Origin: Rhipicephalus microplus
Lineage: Eukaryota; Arthropoda; Arachnida; Ixodida; Ixodidae
Length of the DNA stretch: 64,000 nucleotides
Assembly (NCBI RefSeq): GCF_043290135.1
Contig: NC_134709.1
Location: forward strand, 106,100,145-106,164,144
Direction: 5' to 3'
Shown here piece by piece: positions 41,707 through 53,744 of this stretch (positions are counted from its first letter, which is position 1; every line of letters begins with the position of its first letter). Made by a program: the position numbers and the translations under genes. The notes beneath the pieces are model-generated. The model had not been told where the DNA came from. It worked only from the letters and a program-made list of their open reading frames with translations, and made no database searches.

Positions 41707-42853
41707 TTAGTTGGTCATAGATAGCCTTGCAACTTCTTGCGCAGGTCCTTCCCACTGCTCTTCGAGCCTGTTCTGCCTTGACGCTTTTAACAACATGACC
41801 CGGTCGCCTATATTGAAAGTTCGTTGACGAGCTGTTCTATCATAGTAAACTTTTAATCGGGCCTGGGCTGATTTCATGCTTACCTCCACAAGTTCTTTAG
41901 CGTTATATAGCCACTCCAATAGATTCAGAATGAACTCTACCACGGTCGGATCTTCTTCATGTCCTTCCCACGCTTCGCGCACCAATCTCAAAGGTGAGTG
42001 CAATGACCTACCGTACACCAACTCGCCGGGGATAAAACCAGTGGATTCGTGGGACACCGTCCGCAAAGCAAAAAAGTGCCGCTGGGAGGCATGAATCCCA
42101 GTCTCGTTTGTTCTCGTAACACAATCCTCGAAGGACGCGCTTCAGGACGGAATTCCATCTTTCTACGCTGTTGCAGTGAGGGTGATGAATAGAGCTGTGC
42201 ACTATTTTAATGCCACATCGTTCGAAAAAGGAGGTCGTGAGGACACTAGTGAATACGCTGCCCTGATCACACTGTATATCTGAAGGAAATCCTATTCGCG
42301 AAAAGACGGAAAACAGGGAATCCACAGCTCTCTGTGACGTTACCTCACGCAGTGCCACCACCTCAGGAAATTTAGTGGGTGGGCATAACATAGTTAAAAT
42401 GTAACAACATCCTGTCTTTGTCACAGGAAGTGGCCCAACTATATTGATCACTAACCGTTGAAAGGGCTCGGTGATGATTGGCACTAATACCATAGGTGCT
42501 TTGTACTTATCCTGTGCCTTTGCAACTCGCTGGCATGTGTCGCACGACCACACAAATCTTTCCACGTTCTTGAAACGGCCAGGCCAGTAATACTCTTGTT
42601 ATAGCCTTAGCTTAGTTTTCCTGTGTCCAAGGTGACACTACCACGAACTGCAATGTGAAAGTCTAAGCAGGTCTGCACGATATTTCTGGGGAACAGCTAG
42701 TTGGTCTCGTTCCACTCCGTGCTTATCCTTATATGAGCGATACAACACGCCATTTCTCAGATTGAAAGAAATATTTTTTCTGGCCTGTTTACTCGCCTTT
42801 TGGCACTCTCTGATCTCCTGAATGGTGGCATCCTCTAACTGCTCAGTGGCCAA
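41707..42853 (-). pseudogene. Gmr1-like integrase
   Basis: The N-terminal finger region reads LLRLSHCSSW...CHLGHRKTK and CDTCQR across a gap with stops (42540-42680). The core has GPLPVTKTG, QCDQGSVFTS (second catalytic Asp) and NSVERWNSV (catalytic Glu). The first catalytic Asp position reads Asn (VINIVGP where IDxVGP is usual). The C-terminal part, from about 42066, has TGFIPGELVYGRSL and QWEGPAQEV. Two frames overlap near 42010-42066, so there is a frameshift. It precedes RT, which identifies the Gmr1-like arrangement. Confidence 0.85.
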
Positions 42854-42870
42854 GTTATCCCTGTTCGCCC

Positions 42871-43665
42871 TCAGAAGTAAAGTAAAGCTGTTGAAGGCTG
42901 GTGGCAGTACCGTACACTCAAGTTTATTATCGTGAGATTCCTCCTCCGGCTCTCGCTGCCACGGTTGCCTGAAATGTCTTCCTCTGTTTGCACCATTGTT
43001 ACGTCGTGCGCTTCCTCTGTAATAGTTGACTCCGAGGATAGCTGAGTTGCCAATTTTCGCGCTTTTGAACGGGTTAAGGCTTGAACTACCCTGTCACCGA
43101 AGAGAATGCCCTTCTCTCGCAATAACATATTAGACTTGTTTGAGAACAAGTACGGTTAAAATTTAGGGAGTTTTTCTGAAACTGCTGCCTCGGTTGTCAG
43201 TTGACCAAAGGAGCCCTCAATTACAACGGTTGAGAAGGGCAAGCATACGCTGTGCTCTTCCACCACCTGGCGCATCCACGAGCACTGTCCTGTGTAGTCG
43301 GATGGTGACACATACGACGGGTGGACAACATCTATTGTTGGTTCTGAGTCACGCAGCACTTTGCATGGCTTTCCATTCACTACCAGGTCATGCATGTAAG
43401 GCTCCAGTAACCTTATGTTTTCTTCGCAGTCACTGACAAATGTAAACGCCATCTTTTCGTTTCCGCAGTTCGTGACTACGTGACCAGTCTGATAGTATTT
43501 GAAGCAAGCGAACGGTTGCTTAACCTCAAAAGCATTTTTCGGCTTTCCCCCGTTTTGTCCCTTCTCGTTAGATTCGCTATCGTCGTTTTTTTTTTGAAAT
43601 TCGTCAGAAATAACACTTCTTTCTCTTTTTTCATGTCGAGAGCTATAAAATATTTTCCGTAACAT
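42871..43665 (-). pseudogene. Gmr1-like zinc knuckle, protease and linker
   Basis: The frame from 43665 starts after the capsid. It contains a zinc knuckle in which the second Cys is Tyr (CFKYYQTGHVVTNC, about 43480-43520), then a protease-like region with LRDSEPTIDVVHPSYV (about 43330-43370) where related elements have RDSG/RDSA. It ends at a stop near 43156. The next frame (43149-42871) continues with FSNKSNMLL and a basic linker. RT does not follow; integrase does. Confidence 0.7.
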
Positions 43666-44574
43666 TTACTTGAATTTGGTCTGCAATTGTGGGCTCCATC
43701 TGCACCCAGGTTATTGCTATAATGTCGTCGCGACGCATACTCCTCTACGAGTTCGGCAGCTTTCGTCGCGGAACTTATGTCACCCCGGTCCAGTAACCTG
43801 TTTTTTTTCCCTGCTCTAAGAGACATTTCAAAAACTGTTCTAATAGAATCCTCTCCACTACAGCGTTCCTATCACTATAGGAATTTGTGCTCTTAAGCAA
43901 TTCTGTCAAATTCGCTCTCATTTTGTACAGGAAGTAGGGATAGCTCTCGCTCTTAGACTCTTTAACGCCCCTGAATATTTGTCTAATAGCCTCTGCGCAA
44001 AGTCTGTACTTTCTTAAAAGCAAGCCTTGACTTTCTTATAGTTGTCTGCGTCCTCCTTGCTGAGTCGCGCTACAACCTCTGCTGCCTCGCAGGGCAGAAC
44101 CGTGTATAGCTTTTGGGAAAAGGTGTCCTGCTAAATCGACATTTTCTCGCACATCCGTTCGAAATTTGCCAGGTACAGACGAATGTTCCCTGATACCACG
44201 TATGGCTGGATGTACTCAGACATCTTGAGCTCTGCCTCTCTCTTGGGAAGAGCTATCACTTCCTGGGGACTGCTACGCGAACTCTTTCCCAACTCGAGTT
44301 CCAGTTTACGCATCTCGATATCATGCGCCTGTCTTTTTGCCTCACGCTCACGTTCCATGCGACATTACTTTCTTTCAGATTCCTGTATTTTTGTTTCACG
44401 CTCACGTTCTAGGCGATGTTCCTCTTTTTCACGGTCTTTTCTTTGACTGATGAGGTCCAAAGCTTCACTGAGCTCCTCATTATCAGCCCCAAAATCATTA
44501 TTCTCTTGAATGATTATGGCTTTTTGTGCCAAACGCTTTGTTTCGATCCCCAATTCCTCACACAACAGCAACAA
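43476..44574 (-). pseudogene. Gmr1-like gag with SCAN-like capsid
   Basis: A charged, coiled-coil-like N-terminal part (44574-44140, rich in Glu/Arg/Lys) is broken by in-frame TAA at 44365 and TAG at 44131. A capsid-like part follows: LPCEAAEVVARLSKEDADNY, KYRLCAEAIRQIFRGVKESK, then VVERILLEQFLKCLLE and AAELVEEYASR. This helical pattern matches the SCAN domain, which is known to derive from Gmr1-like gag proteins. At least two frameshifts (near 44100 and 43800) are needed. Confidence 0.7.
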
Positions 44575-44834
44575 GTCCAGCTTCTACAGCTTCCGCAGGT
44601 CCATGATTGTACTGAGTGCTCGCTACTTCCAAAATAACTGCCCGAAACGACAAAAGTGAGTCTTTCAGCAAAGTTAACTTCCAGTTATAAAATTTAACTC
44701 TCTTTTAAAACCTGGTTCACTCAAAGGAAAAGCCAAGCACTTATTCATACGTGATCCATGTCTTGAGACAGCTGCTTTCCTTGGGCCGACTGTTTTCCCT
44801 TGTAGCCTCGTATCCCACCGCTGCCACCAGTTGT

Positions 44835-45250
44835 TGTGGATCCCGGTGTCTGCCCGGTCTTTTGTTGTAGCGTGGTGTAGCTTCGGGCTGAGGAAACGAG
44901 CGCTCACAAGATGGGATACAAAAAAAGAAGCAGGTTTATGGCACTATTTACAATTATTTACAGCATGAAGTTAGAATTTTCACAAACCACGAGCGTGGTG
45001 GTTGAACCGTTACACAGTTCAGAGCGACGTCCAGCACTCTGCGGCGTCGTTTTAAGCCCTGTCAGGCTCCTCCTCTTTGAGTGGAACACCAATTACACAC
45101 ACACAACAGGCGAGGGTACGAGCATGCATGGCCCACGTGAACGTCCAATATTGTGTCGTGATCACTGCACTGCGAGGTGGCGCCAGTGGGGCTCTTGCTA
45201 GTCGTGTGTGTGCCGCTGGTCGAGAGATCCCAAACTCCTGGCAGCATACA
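44835..45250 (-). repeat. Gmr1-like element 5' LTR
   Basis: The 3' end of the LTR (TGTGGATCCC on the plus strand) is at 44835. The outer boundary near 45250 is estimated from the end of LTR-like sequence (CCAAACTCCTGGCAGCA). The primer site begins five bases inside on the minus strand (CTGGTGGCAGCGGTGGGAT). Confidence 0.75.
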
Positions 45251-45261
45251 TCAAAGGCTCC

Positions 45262-46295
45262 ACCGTTCTTTTTTTTAAAGTATTCTTTATTTATTTATCG
45301 TGAATATATTGAAAGGCTGACGACAAAAGCTGCATACAAGCAGCTTGACAGGCCCGTCAGCCCAATTCAAACGTCAGCAGCAGACGGCAGATATGCATGC
45401 TGTAGAAATTTACAGTAAAAGACACAACACACCAAAGTATCGCAATTCTATTGCGATAACAAAAATATGCAGGTAAAAAATATATGCACGCTAACAACTA
45501 AACAAAAGAAACGATATTGTATTCGAAAAACATGGGAACGCTACAAACAAGAAAAAGAGAAACGACGAGGCATTACTGAAACATTCAAAAGTGCAAATAG
45601 TGTCAATTTACAAAAAAAGATGCACCGGTAAAAGAAAGACTGATAATAAAAAGTATACATATGAGCTACTGCACACAACAGAACAGGAATAAGCGCTTAA
45701 AAAGAATGGTTACGCCAATCAGGGTATCACCCACACTGAGATGCATATGCACTAAAATGTTACACATAGGAAAACCAACGGCTAGTAATTGAAGGCCCGA
45801 AAAATTGGATGCATAATGCATTAAAACGGTACACACAGGAAAAAAGGTAGTGTTTGTTGTTGAAGGCGCGAAAAATTTGAGTAGCAAAGAGAAGGAGTAA
45901 AAAGAAGGTCTTTAACGAAGGTCCGCAAGGCAGAATCGATATACACTTGGCGATAACAAAATGGGCGACGTAAAAAAAAAGGAAAAAAAAGAAACCTTAC
46001 CAAGATGACGCTATCAATCTACGCACTTCCTTTTTGGAAGTACGCGTCATATCTATGTTTCTTGCTGCCAGTTTGTTCAGTAAGCGCGGCAAAGTATTAG
46101 ATAATGTTTGCAGACCGTTTGATGTACGAAAGGTGGGCACGTGCCATCGTTCAGTGTTTCTACAGTGTATACAGGCGCATTCGGGCAAAGGCAGGCCAGC
46201 TCAGATAAATTTTTCCAATTTTTCGCTAGTTCTTTCTTGAAGATAAAAGCTAATCTTACATTATAAACATCAAAAACTTTGGTAATGCAGTATCT
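45262..46295 (-). pseudogene. CR1-like 3' fragment: ORF2 C-terminus and 3' UTR
   Basis: The minus strand at about 46290-46005 reads RNTERWHVPTFRTSNGLQTL and LPRLLNKLAA, then TRTSKKEVRRLI before a stop. This is the typical end of CR1/L2-like ORF2 proteins. About 740 bp of 3' UTR follows, ending in TATTTATTTATCG-type sequence next to the Gmr1-like LTR. No RT catalytic part is present. This copy is distinct from elements A and B. Confidence 0.65.
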
Positions 46296-49089
46296 ATTCG
46301 CTAAATTAGCGAGGTGACTTGCGGCGGATGCCGCGGTCTCTTTCGAGGAAGTTGCTGTGTTCGCTGTCCTCTCTCGAATGGCTTACGGCGTCGTGGCGAC
46401 AGGACGTCTCACCCTCCGGCTAGCAGGGACAATGCCTGACGAGCATAGGCAGCCAGCTGGTCGGCTACTTGCTTGAGGATTGAAAGAGCGCCGCTCCTTC
46501 GTCAGCTCTGGCGCCGGTCATAACATCTCGCAAAACTTGAGCTCACACGCGAGGCGCAACTGACGCGACTGGCGTCCGTTGGTGCATTTACAAGAGATTT
46601 CAAAGTATGGGGCGCTTGCGACTTTCGGGCGAATCCACCAATTTTTTAGAAGTAGAGATAGTTGCTCCTACAGCCTGTTGCACGTGTGAGCGAACGAGCG
46701 GCGGTGGTCGTGGCGATAAGCGGTGGGAGAACGCGCAGACGCGCGTTTGTTTCACATGCACCACTGCAACCGCTGCTCTTGCGCGACGCCCTTCGCTCTA
46801 GCGGGCAGAGTTGTCCGCGGAAGGCGCCGGTTAACCGCTGTTTTCAGTGGTATCTGAAAGCCGCGCTCTCCTCCAAGTGTCCTTCCTTTGGTGCCTCGAG
46901 TTACGAGGTTCATCATCAATAGGCGCTCGACTTTTATGCGTCTGTACACTGATTGAACTATTTGTAACATGAATCTTACAAGAAATAAGCAACGTTTGCA
47001 GGTTCTTCTTGTTTGTCCTGGCTTTTTCAGGTATGATTCTTGTGACGCGCTCATATAACTGACCATGGAGAAGCAAAAAAAATGAGTTTGCTTGTATGGT
47101 TTCATTATATAGCTGTTCCAGCTAGGTGAATGCTTAAGAACTGCGAGCGTGTGATGCGCAGCACTTCCCATGTTTCTCCGATTCATTGCTTTTGCTTTAA
47201 GCAATTTAACATCGGGACGGCGAACGAGGTTTCTGTTAGCCCAGTATACACACTTCGCAAAATTCATACCTACATTTTTGTACCTGTTCACTTGAGTAAA
47301 AATAAAAGTTTATGTAAAAACTCTGAGTGGGAAGCTTCGGCCGTGTTTGTGGTTACCCTGTGGCATATGCGAAAGTACCCTTCATCCGGATTTTCTGAAT
47401 TGTCAACATTTCTGCTGGCGTTTGAATTTGTATGCTTACACCCTAAATAGTAAGCTTCTCAAGTTTCTCAATGATTCAGTAAAGCACCCCAGAAAAGAGT
47501 TTCCCCAATGGCAGGTAGCAAGGTATTCGTGATACGCTTTGTGTCCCGGTTCTTTGGCTGGTGTATATACACTTTGCGCGGCCCAGATCAGAGACTACGC
47601 AGCAATTCTTGCTTTAGAAGAAATTTGCGTCCTTAATTACTGCGGTGGTGAGCAGGAAAACCGCAGTATCACAGATTTAACACAACACACTTTTGCCGTC
47701 GGCACATAGTGACCTTCATTTAGTAGCCTTCGGCCGTGTAATTTAAATGCATGCTCCTAGGCATGTGTTGCGGCACTGGTGCCTGAAATAAATAGCTGTT
47801 CTTCGTAATATGTGCATTGTATATTGTGCTTGCTACCTAACGTATGTCTGTTGGGAAGCCATGAATTCCGGCACTAGAAACTGGCAAGTGCCGCAGGTCT
47901 TGTCGACAGCCTGCAAGCTTGAGCGCTGCGCAGCGCAGTAGGGGACGCGGGGACGCGGACAAGTGAGTCTGGGATTAAGTGCGAAACATAGGTGTTGTTA
48001 AAGGGAAGAAAAACTAAAGGCTCCTCACGATTGCCTTAGTTCCCCGAACCGTACACGCTTCGTGCCCCTTCCTTGTTGAGCCACGTCACGAAATTCCGCT
48101 TCAGTGACTTGCGTGGAATGCTACGTGTTAAGTTGACTGCTGTAGCACCCGTCTTGCTCTCTCGTTCACGTGAGCCCTGGCAGCTATGCACCGTGTGAAC
48201 AGTTTCATCTTTTGTTGAACCAAGAAAGTTTGCTGCGACCACGAAGTACGGCATGCCATGCGGCGCCTCAACGTTGTAGTAACCATTCTATGAAAATGCA
48301 AAAAAAAAAAACAGGCACGTGCACACGTTTGTCACTCCGGTGGAAACTTCGTCGACAGCAACGAAAGGAAAAGAGCAGAACATCGATTTCACCGGTGATC
48401 ATGGCGATTTCAAGCGAGGACTTTTACTTTATGGAAGTATGCGTCACTTGCGATGAAGATTGCCTTCATCTTTTCGAATGCAAGAATATCTTCTTCTTCA
48501 CAAAAAGAAAATACTGCTTAGAATTCCGATAGAACGGTGCCGGTTGGTGAGGCCCTTGTGGATGAATCGGGAAGTGGAATCAGGAGTTCTTTACCTCGGT
48601 AATGCAGATTAGAAATTTGAATTCTTAGTAGCTTTTTATAGAATTGTTTCGTCACATTGCGAAATATTTGCGCAGATGTCCTTGCTGATTGCTGGTGACA
48701 AAGAATATTTTAAAAAGACTATCGTATGACACCTGAGAAGTTTGAAGAGCTCCACTCGCTTGTCGAGGAACCGTTCACTCGGATGCTGGTCACAAGAGAG
48801 CCCGTACCATCAAAAGCAAGGCTTGCCATTTCTATAAGTTATATTCGCATACAACTTCACTGTTTATTTTTTCGCTCTTATCTTTGTTTATATTAACTAG
48901 AAGATATTCACAATAACTTCATTTTCAGATATCTCGCCTCTGGAATGTACATTCAGGTTGTAGCCATGGCTTTTAGAGTAGGAATTTCCACAGCCACCGG
49001 TATCATTCATTTCACTTGCAGGCTACAGTGGGGTGTACTGCAACCTCATTGTCTTAAGGTACGCTGTACGTATTTTGAAAGGAATGTGT
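46296..49089. other. Unassigned sequence
   Basis: No element or gene is supported. A 179-codon minus-strand frame (46752-47291) and a 72-codon minus-strand frame (48036-48254) have no recognisable domains. There is an A12 run at 48300. This is the longest stretch in the second half without a call. Confidence 0.35.
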
Positions 49090-49126
49090 TCCTTGATCTT
49101 TTTATTCATTCGTTCATTTTTATTTC

Positions 49127-50500
49127 TTAAAGGACTCCACTAGGTGTATTAAATAAGCGGTGAATACACAGGAAAAGAGAACATTTGAACACGTTAATTT
49201 TCGCAGCACAGGTGTTTTGTAACATTTGTCGCGAAGGATGATGGGCAGGTGGTTGAAACAATGAAGTAGGGAAGGTCGTTCTAATCCTTGACGGCGCGGG
49301 AAAAAAAAGAAGCGGAAAAAGTGGCAGTTCTGTTGCGATAACGAGACACTTGAAGTGGATGGCTTGTGCGGGGTGAAATGTATGTCGGGGGGAGGATGTA
49401 AGGAGCTGCATTGAGAGAAGAATGAAAAAAATATGAAAGAGAGAAAGGGTGGCGATATGGCGGCGAACAGAGAGGGGTGATAAACGGGATTGTGCTTTCA
49501 AGGATGAAATGCTGATGTCGTATGAGTACTGGGAGTGAGGGAATCGAACGGCGCAATTTTGGACAGATTCGAGGTCGTCAGTGAGGTATGTTTGGGGCGG
49601 GTTCCATATGAGGGAGGCATATTCGAGTTTCGATTTGATGAGGGACTGGTATGCCAGCAACTTCAAATGTTTTGGTGCATAACGTAGTTGACGCTTCAAA
49701 AAGCCCATAGTGTTATTTGCCGATGAAATCACGTTAGTAATATGCGCATTCCAAGTAAGATCGGGATACAATGTGACACCTAGATACTTGTAGGATGGTT
49801 GTGATGGCACAAGGATGTTGGTGATATGATATGAAAAAATGAACGATTCTTACGGCGGCTAAACGTAACAAGTTTGCATTTATTAGGGTTAAGAGACAAA
49901 AGCCACTTATCGCACCATTCTTGAATGTGGTTAAGATCGTTCTGGAGAAGAATTTGGTCATGAGTGTTAGTTACTGTCCGATATATTACACAGTCATCTG
50001 CAAACTTGCGGATTTTGCAGGATACGCTGAGGGGTAAGTCGGTAATGCATATCAGAAACAGAAGGGGGCCAAGAACTGAACCTTGAGGTACGCCTGATGT
50101 TACTTTGAGGTAAGCAGAAGATTTGTTCTTGACATGCACAAACTGAGCACGGTTAGTTAGAAATGCTTTGAACCAATTTAGTACACTTGGGTCTAAGTTT
50201 AACTGGGATAGTTTCAGCATTAGTCTTTGGTAGGGTACTGTTTCGATTGCATTTGCGTAATCTAGAAAGATTGCGTCAGTTTGTAAGTTGTTGTCAAGGT
50301 TAGCATGCAGATCGTGAAGAAATATTGCTAGTTGTATTTCGCAAGGGAATTCTTTCCTAAAACCATGCTGGCTGGGGTGAAAAAAGTTGTTCGAATCTAG
50401 AAAGTTTACAATCTGAGAGTGGATGACCTGTTCCAAGATTTTGCACGGAACGCTTGTTTAAGAAATAGGTCGGTAGTTCAATGGACAGTTCTTATCAGCT
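49127..50500 (-). pseudogene. Element A ORF2: reverse transcriptase and C-terminus
   Basis: NYRPIS and CKILEQVIHSQIV open the segment, with a TAA between them. The frame from 50436 has HGFRKEFPCEIQL, AIFLDYANAIETVP (motif A, with Asp kept but KAFD changed to NAIE), SGVPQGSVLGPLLF (motif B) and KFADDCVIYR (motif C, both Asp kept), then CDKWLLSLNPNKC. A frameshift near 49800 leads to the frame with [13 protein letters not shown]...LGFL-type helix and [15 protein letters not shown]. The last ~100 residues are Pro/Phe-rich and probably frameshifted. Family: CR1/L2-like. Confidence 0.85.
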
Positions 50501-50903
50501 GACTTTGAACTTTGAACTTTATTTTATTTCAACATTCGGGATGCTAAGGGCCGTGGTCAAAAAGCCTCTAATGGGCTTGACTGGGACCACGACCCCTTAC
50601 AAATGGGCAGCATAGGCAACACTTTTATTGCAGTGACAATGTACAAAAATTTGAGCAAGCATAAAGCATAAAGTATAATAAGCATAAGCATAATAAAGCA
50701 TGAAGATTGAAAAGTAATAAACTAAAAAAAATGACCGTAATTATTTCCTTACACAAACGATATCAATAAGAGAGTGTAACGATGCAAGAAAAGAAGATCG
50801 CAAGATTAGCACCAAAGTAAAAAAAAATAAGAAAAAAAAAATAAAAAAAAAAATATGGGGCATGTGCCCATACGCTTACTACACTTACAATCAGAACAGT
50901 CAC

Positions 50904-53703
50904 TCAAATGGAAGACGATATGGCATTCAAGTGAAACGGCAGGAGGAAGCGCAGCATTTCTTTGCCGTAGTTAGTGCGCGTGCGCGGGATAAGCCATGTG
51001 TGATTGAAACGCGTGTTATAAAGAACTTTGCGGTGGTTTAGGTTGGCAATGGTTCCTAAAAGGTTGTCGCCTTTTAATCCTGCATGGTAGCGTTTCACAA
51101 GCATTGCGCGGTAGTATTCAGGTAGAGGTAGCAGCTTCATGTCGTGAAATATGGGAGTGGTGTGACTGCGATATGGAGCATTTGCAACGGCACGAACAGC
51201 CCTGTTCTGTATGACGTGCAGTTTGCGGATATTTGTTAGAGTTGTCGTACCCCAAACCAGATGACAGTAGTTGACGTGAGATAAAAACAGGGATTTATAG
51301 ATGAGAAGTTTAACTGCTTTAGGTAGCGAGAAACGCACCCGGGATAATATGCCCGAAATCCTTGATATAGTGCCACATAGTTTTTCAGTGTGTGCGTTCT
51401 AAGACATGTGTTGATCGAAAATTATTCCCAGACACTTAATACGCTGTACTATCTCAAGTTCTGAATTGCCAAGTTTTAATGGGACACGACAAGGGGTTTG
51501 TTTATTTTTCGGCCTGAAATATATACAGCTTTTGTTTTTGATGTGTTAAGTTTTAAACAGTTAACGCATGTCCACGTGGCCAACTTCGCCAGTACCTCAT
51601 TTGCGTCATTAATTAAGTTTGTATAATTTTCAGCAGTAAGAAGCAAGGTTGTATCATCAGCGTATATAATACATTTTACAGACGTGTCAATTTTTACAAT
51701 ATCATTTATATATATACAAAAAAGCAGAGGCCCCAATATGCTACCTTGTGGTACACCCGCTGAAATTTTTAGTAAATTGGAGGTACTATTGCCGACGACT
51801 ACTTCCTGCTGCCGGTACATTAGGTATGATTCAATGAGTTGTAAAAAAACACCTCGAAATCCATAGTGTGCACATTTCTTTAGCAGCGTAATGTGATTTA
51901 TTGTGTCGAACGCCTTTGAATAGTCTACGAAGATGCCTAAAGTGTGTAGTTCGCGTTCAAAAGCATTTAGTATAAATTCTTTCTGTTCTAAAAGAGCATG
52001 TTCAGTCGTACGGCCTTTGATAAAACCAAACTGCGAAGGAGTGATGATGTGGTGCTTATCTAGGAAAGAAACCATACGCTTTTGAATTAGTTTTTCCAGA
52101 CCTTTTGAAATTACTGGAAGTATAGATATCGGTCGGTAATTGTTTAGTGCATTTTATCTCCTCCTTTGTACAGCACAACCACTTTTGCAACTTGTAACTT
52201 TTGTGGGAAAATTCCGGTGGAAAAAGCAAGATTAAAGATATGCTATAATAATTCAGCAATGATATCTAATACGTGTTTGATGGGCTTAATCTGTATGTCA
52301 TATGCGTCACAACACGTGCTGTTTTCCACAGACGAAAAAGCATGTGAAAGTTCACCAGCTGTTGTTGGCGCTAAAAACGCGCTCTCAGATATACTGTCAG
52401 ACAAATATGTGGTACAAGCTGAATTGTACTGTTCCTTCGCTAGCGATACAAAATAGTCATTGAATAAGTTTGCTAAATCATCCTTACAAATAACGTCACC
52501 GTCTATCACAAGCTCAGTAGGCCTGAAGTCATCACCGTTACGGCCAAGAAATTCGTTTAGTCTAGACCAAGCCAAGTCTTGTTTATTCATTACATCTTTG
52601 TTGAAGATGCTGTTTAAGTACGTTCTCTTTTTGTAACGCAACAGGCTGTTTACTTTATTTCGCTGGGCTTTGAAACGTTTAAGCGTTTCTTCGTTCTTGT
52701 TTTTCAGGAAGTTTTCGAACAATTTATTTTTACGTTTTATTTCATTAAGACAACTTTTAGTCAGCCACGGTTTTTTGGCTTTGCGCGTATGCATGAGCTG
52801 TTTGTACGGAAAGCATTTCTTGTACACCCTTATCAGTTTGTCATGGAAAATATCATAGGCGGCTTCAGGTTCTTGCTCGCAATACACGCCGGACCAATCG
52901 GTTAACGATATCTCCTTGCGAAATGCAGCCAGTGTATATTCATTAATATCTTGAATAACTATCGGTTCTCTGAGTTGGGCTGGCGCACAGTTTACGGTTT
53001 CGTTTATCAGCATAAATATAGGAAGGTGGTCACTGATGGGTGCGCTTAGTACGCCGGACAAACATTTCGAAGCTTCTATGTTAGTAATGAACATATCTAT
53101 TAATATCGCAGTGTTTTTGTCAATGCGGGTTGGGATGGTGATAACATTAGAAAACCCATTGGATTCAATAACTTGACAAAGTTCTAACTGACTTTCTGAT
53201 GGCTTTGCAACATCGATATTGAGATCACCTGCAAGAACTAGTGTACTACCAGTGTCTCCAACCCAACGCAAGTATGTATCTAAGAATACTAAGAAGTTCG
53301 ACTTGTTACCACTAGGAGGGCGGTATAAAACACCATAAACAAAACCGTCACTTTGTACAGTCAATATTTCATAATCATTAGTGACATGCGAAAACTCGTG
53401 AACCAGCCTACATTTTACTGAGTTTTTAGCCATCATCAAAACACCACCTCCTATTTTTGTTGGGCGATTCAAAAAGAAGGTTTCATAGCCGGGTGATCTT
53501 AGAACCTCAGATTCATCCCTGTACCATGTTTCCGTCATCATAAGAACATGAGGTTCAGAGCGTATAGTTGAAATAAGGGCGGTTATTTGGTCTTCTTTAT
53601 TTCGCGCAGATTGTGCGTTGAGATGAAGGAAGGACAAGCCATTATTTTTCGTGGAAAGTAATGCGCCTAATTTTTCAAGTGTCACGTAATCTTTGTCTCC
53701 CAT
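50904..53703 (-). pseudogene. Element B ORF2: endonuclease and reverse transcriptase
   Basis: The endonuclease is intact in one 486-residue frame: LHLNAQS, MTETWYRD, YRPPSG, AGDLNIDV and SDHLPIF carry the Asn, Glu, Asp and His landmarks. RT reads KVVVLYKGGD, then in the next frame PSQFGFIKGRTT, GIFVDYSKAFDTINH (motif A), AGVPQGSILGPLLF (motif B) and CIIYADDTTLLL (motif C). The C-terminal part has KCLGIIFDQHMS and HVNYCHLVWG. Breaks: TAG at 52243-52245, a frameshift near 52150, another near 51480 and TAG at 51399-51401. All catalytic residues that I can place are retained, so inactivation is by these four changes only. Confidence 0.9.
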
Positions 53704-53744
53704 CTTTCTCTTTAGGTAACAGTCGCTTTGGTCATTAACAGTGG

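Larger units (their letters stand above)
40861..45250 (-). mobile_element. Gmr1-like gypsy element (order gag-PR-IN-RT), internally deleted
   Basis: Read on the minus strand: 5' LTR (about 45250-44835), primer site TGGTGGCAGCGGTGGGAT (complement of a leucine tRNA 3' end), gag with SCAN-like capsid (44574-43660), protease (43665-43156), linker, integrase (about 42640-41707), and only then the N-terminal part of RT (about 41440-41148), which runs directly into a 3' LTR lacking its first part. Integrase before RT is the Gmr1-type order, known in some Ty3/gypsy elements. The remainder of RT, RNase H and the 3' LTR start have been deleted. Many stops and frameshifts show it is dead. Confidence 0.85.

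Noticed and set aside
46752..47291. 179-codon minus-strand frame
   Set aside because: No recognisable domain and no splice or repeat context; treated as chance.
48036..48254. 72-codon minus-strand frame that reads like ordinary protein
   Set aside because: Too short and without domain or conserved neighbour; could be an old coding fragment but cannot be supported.
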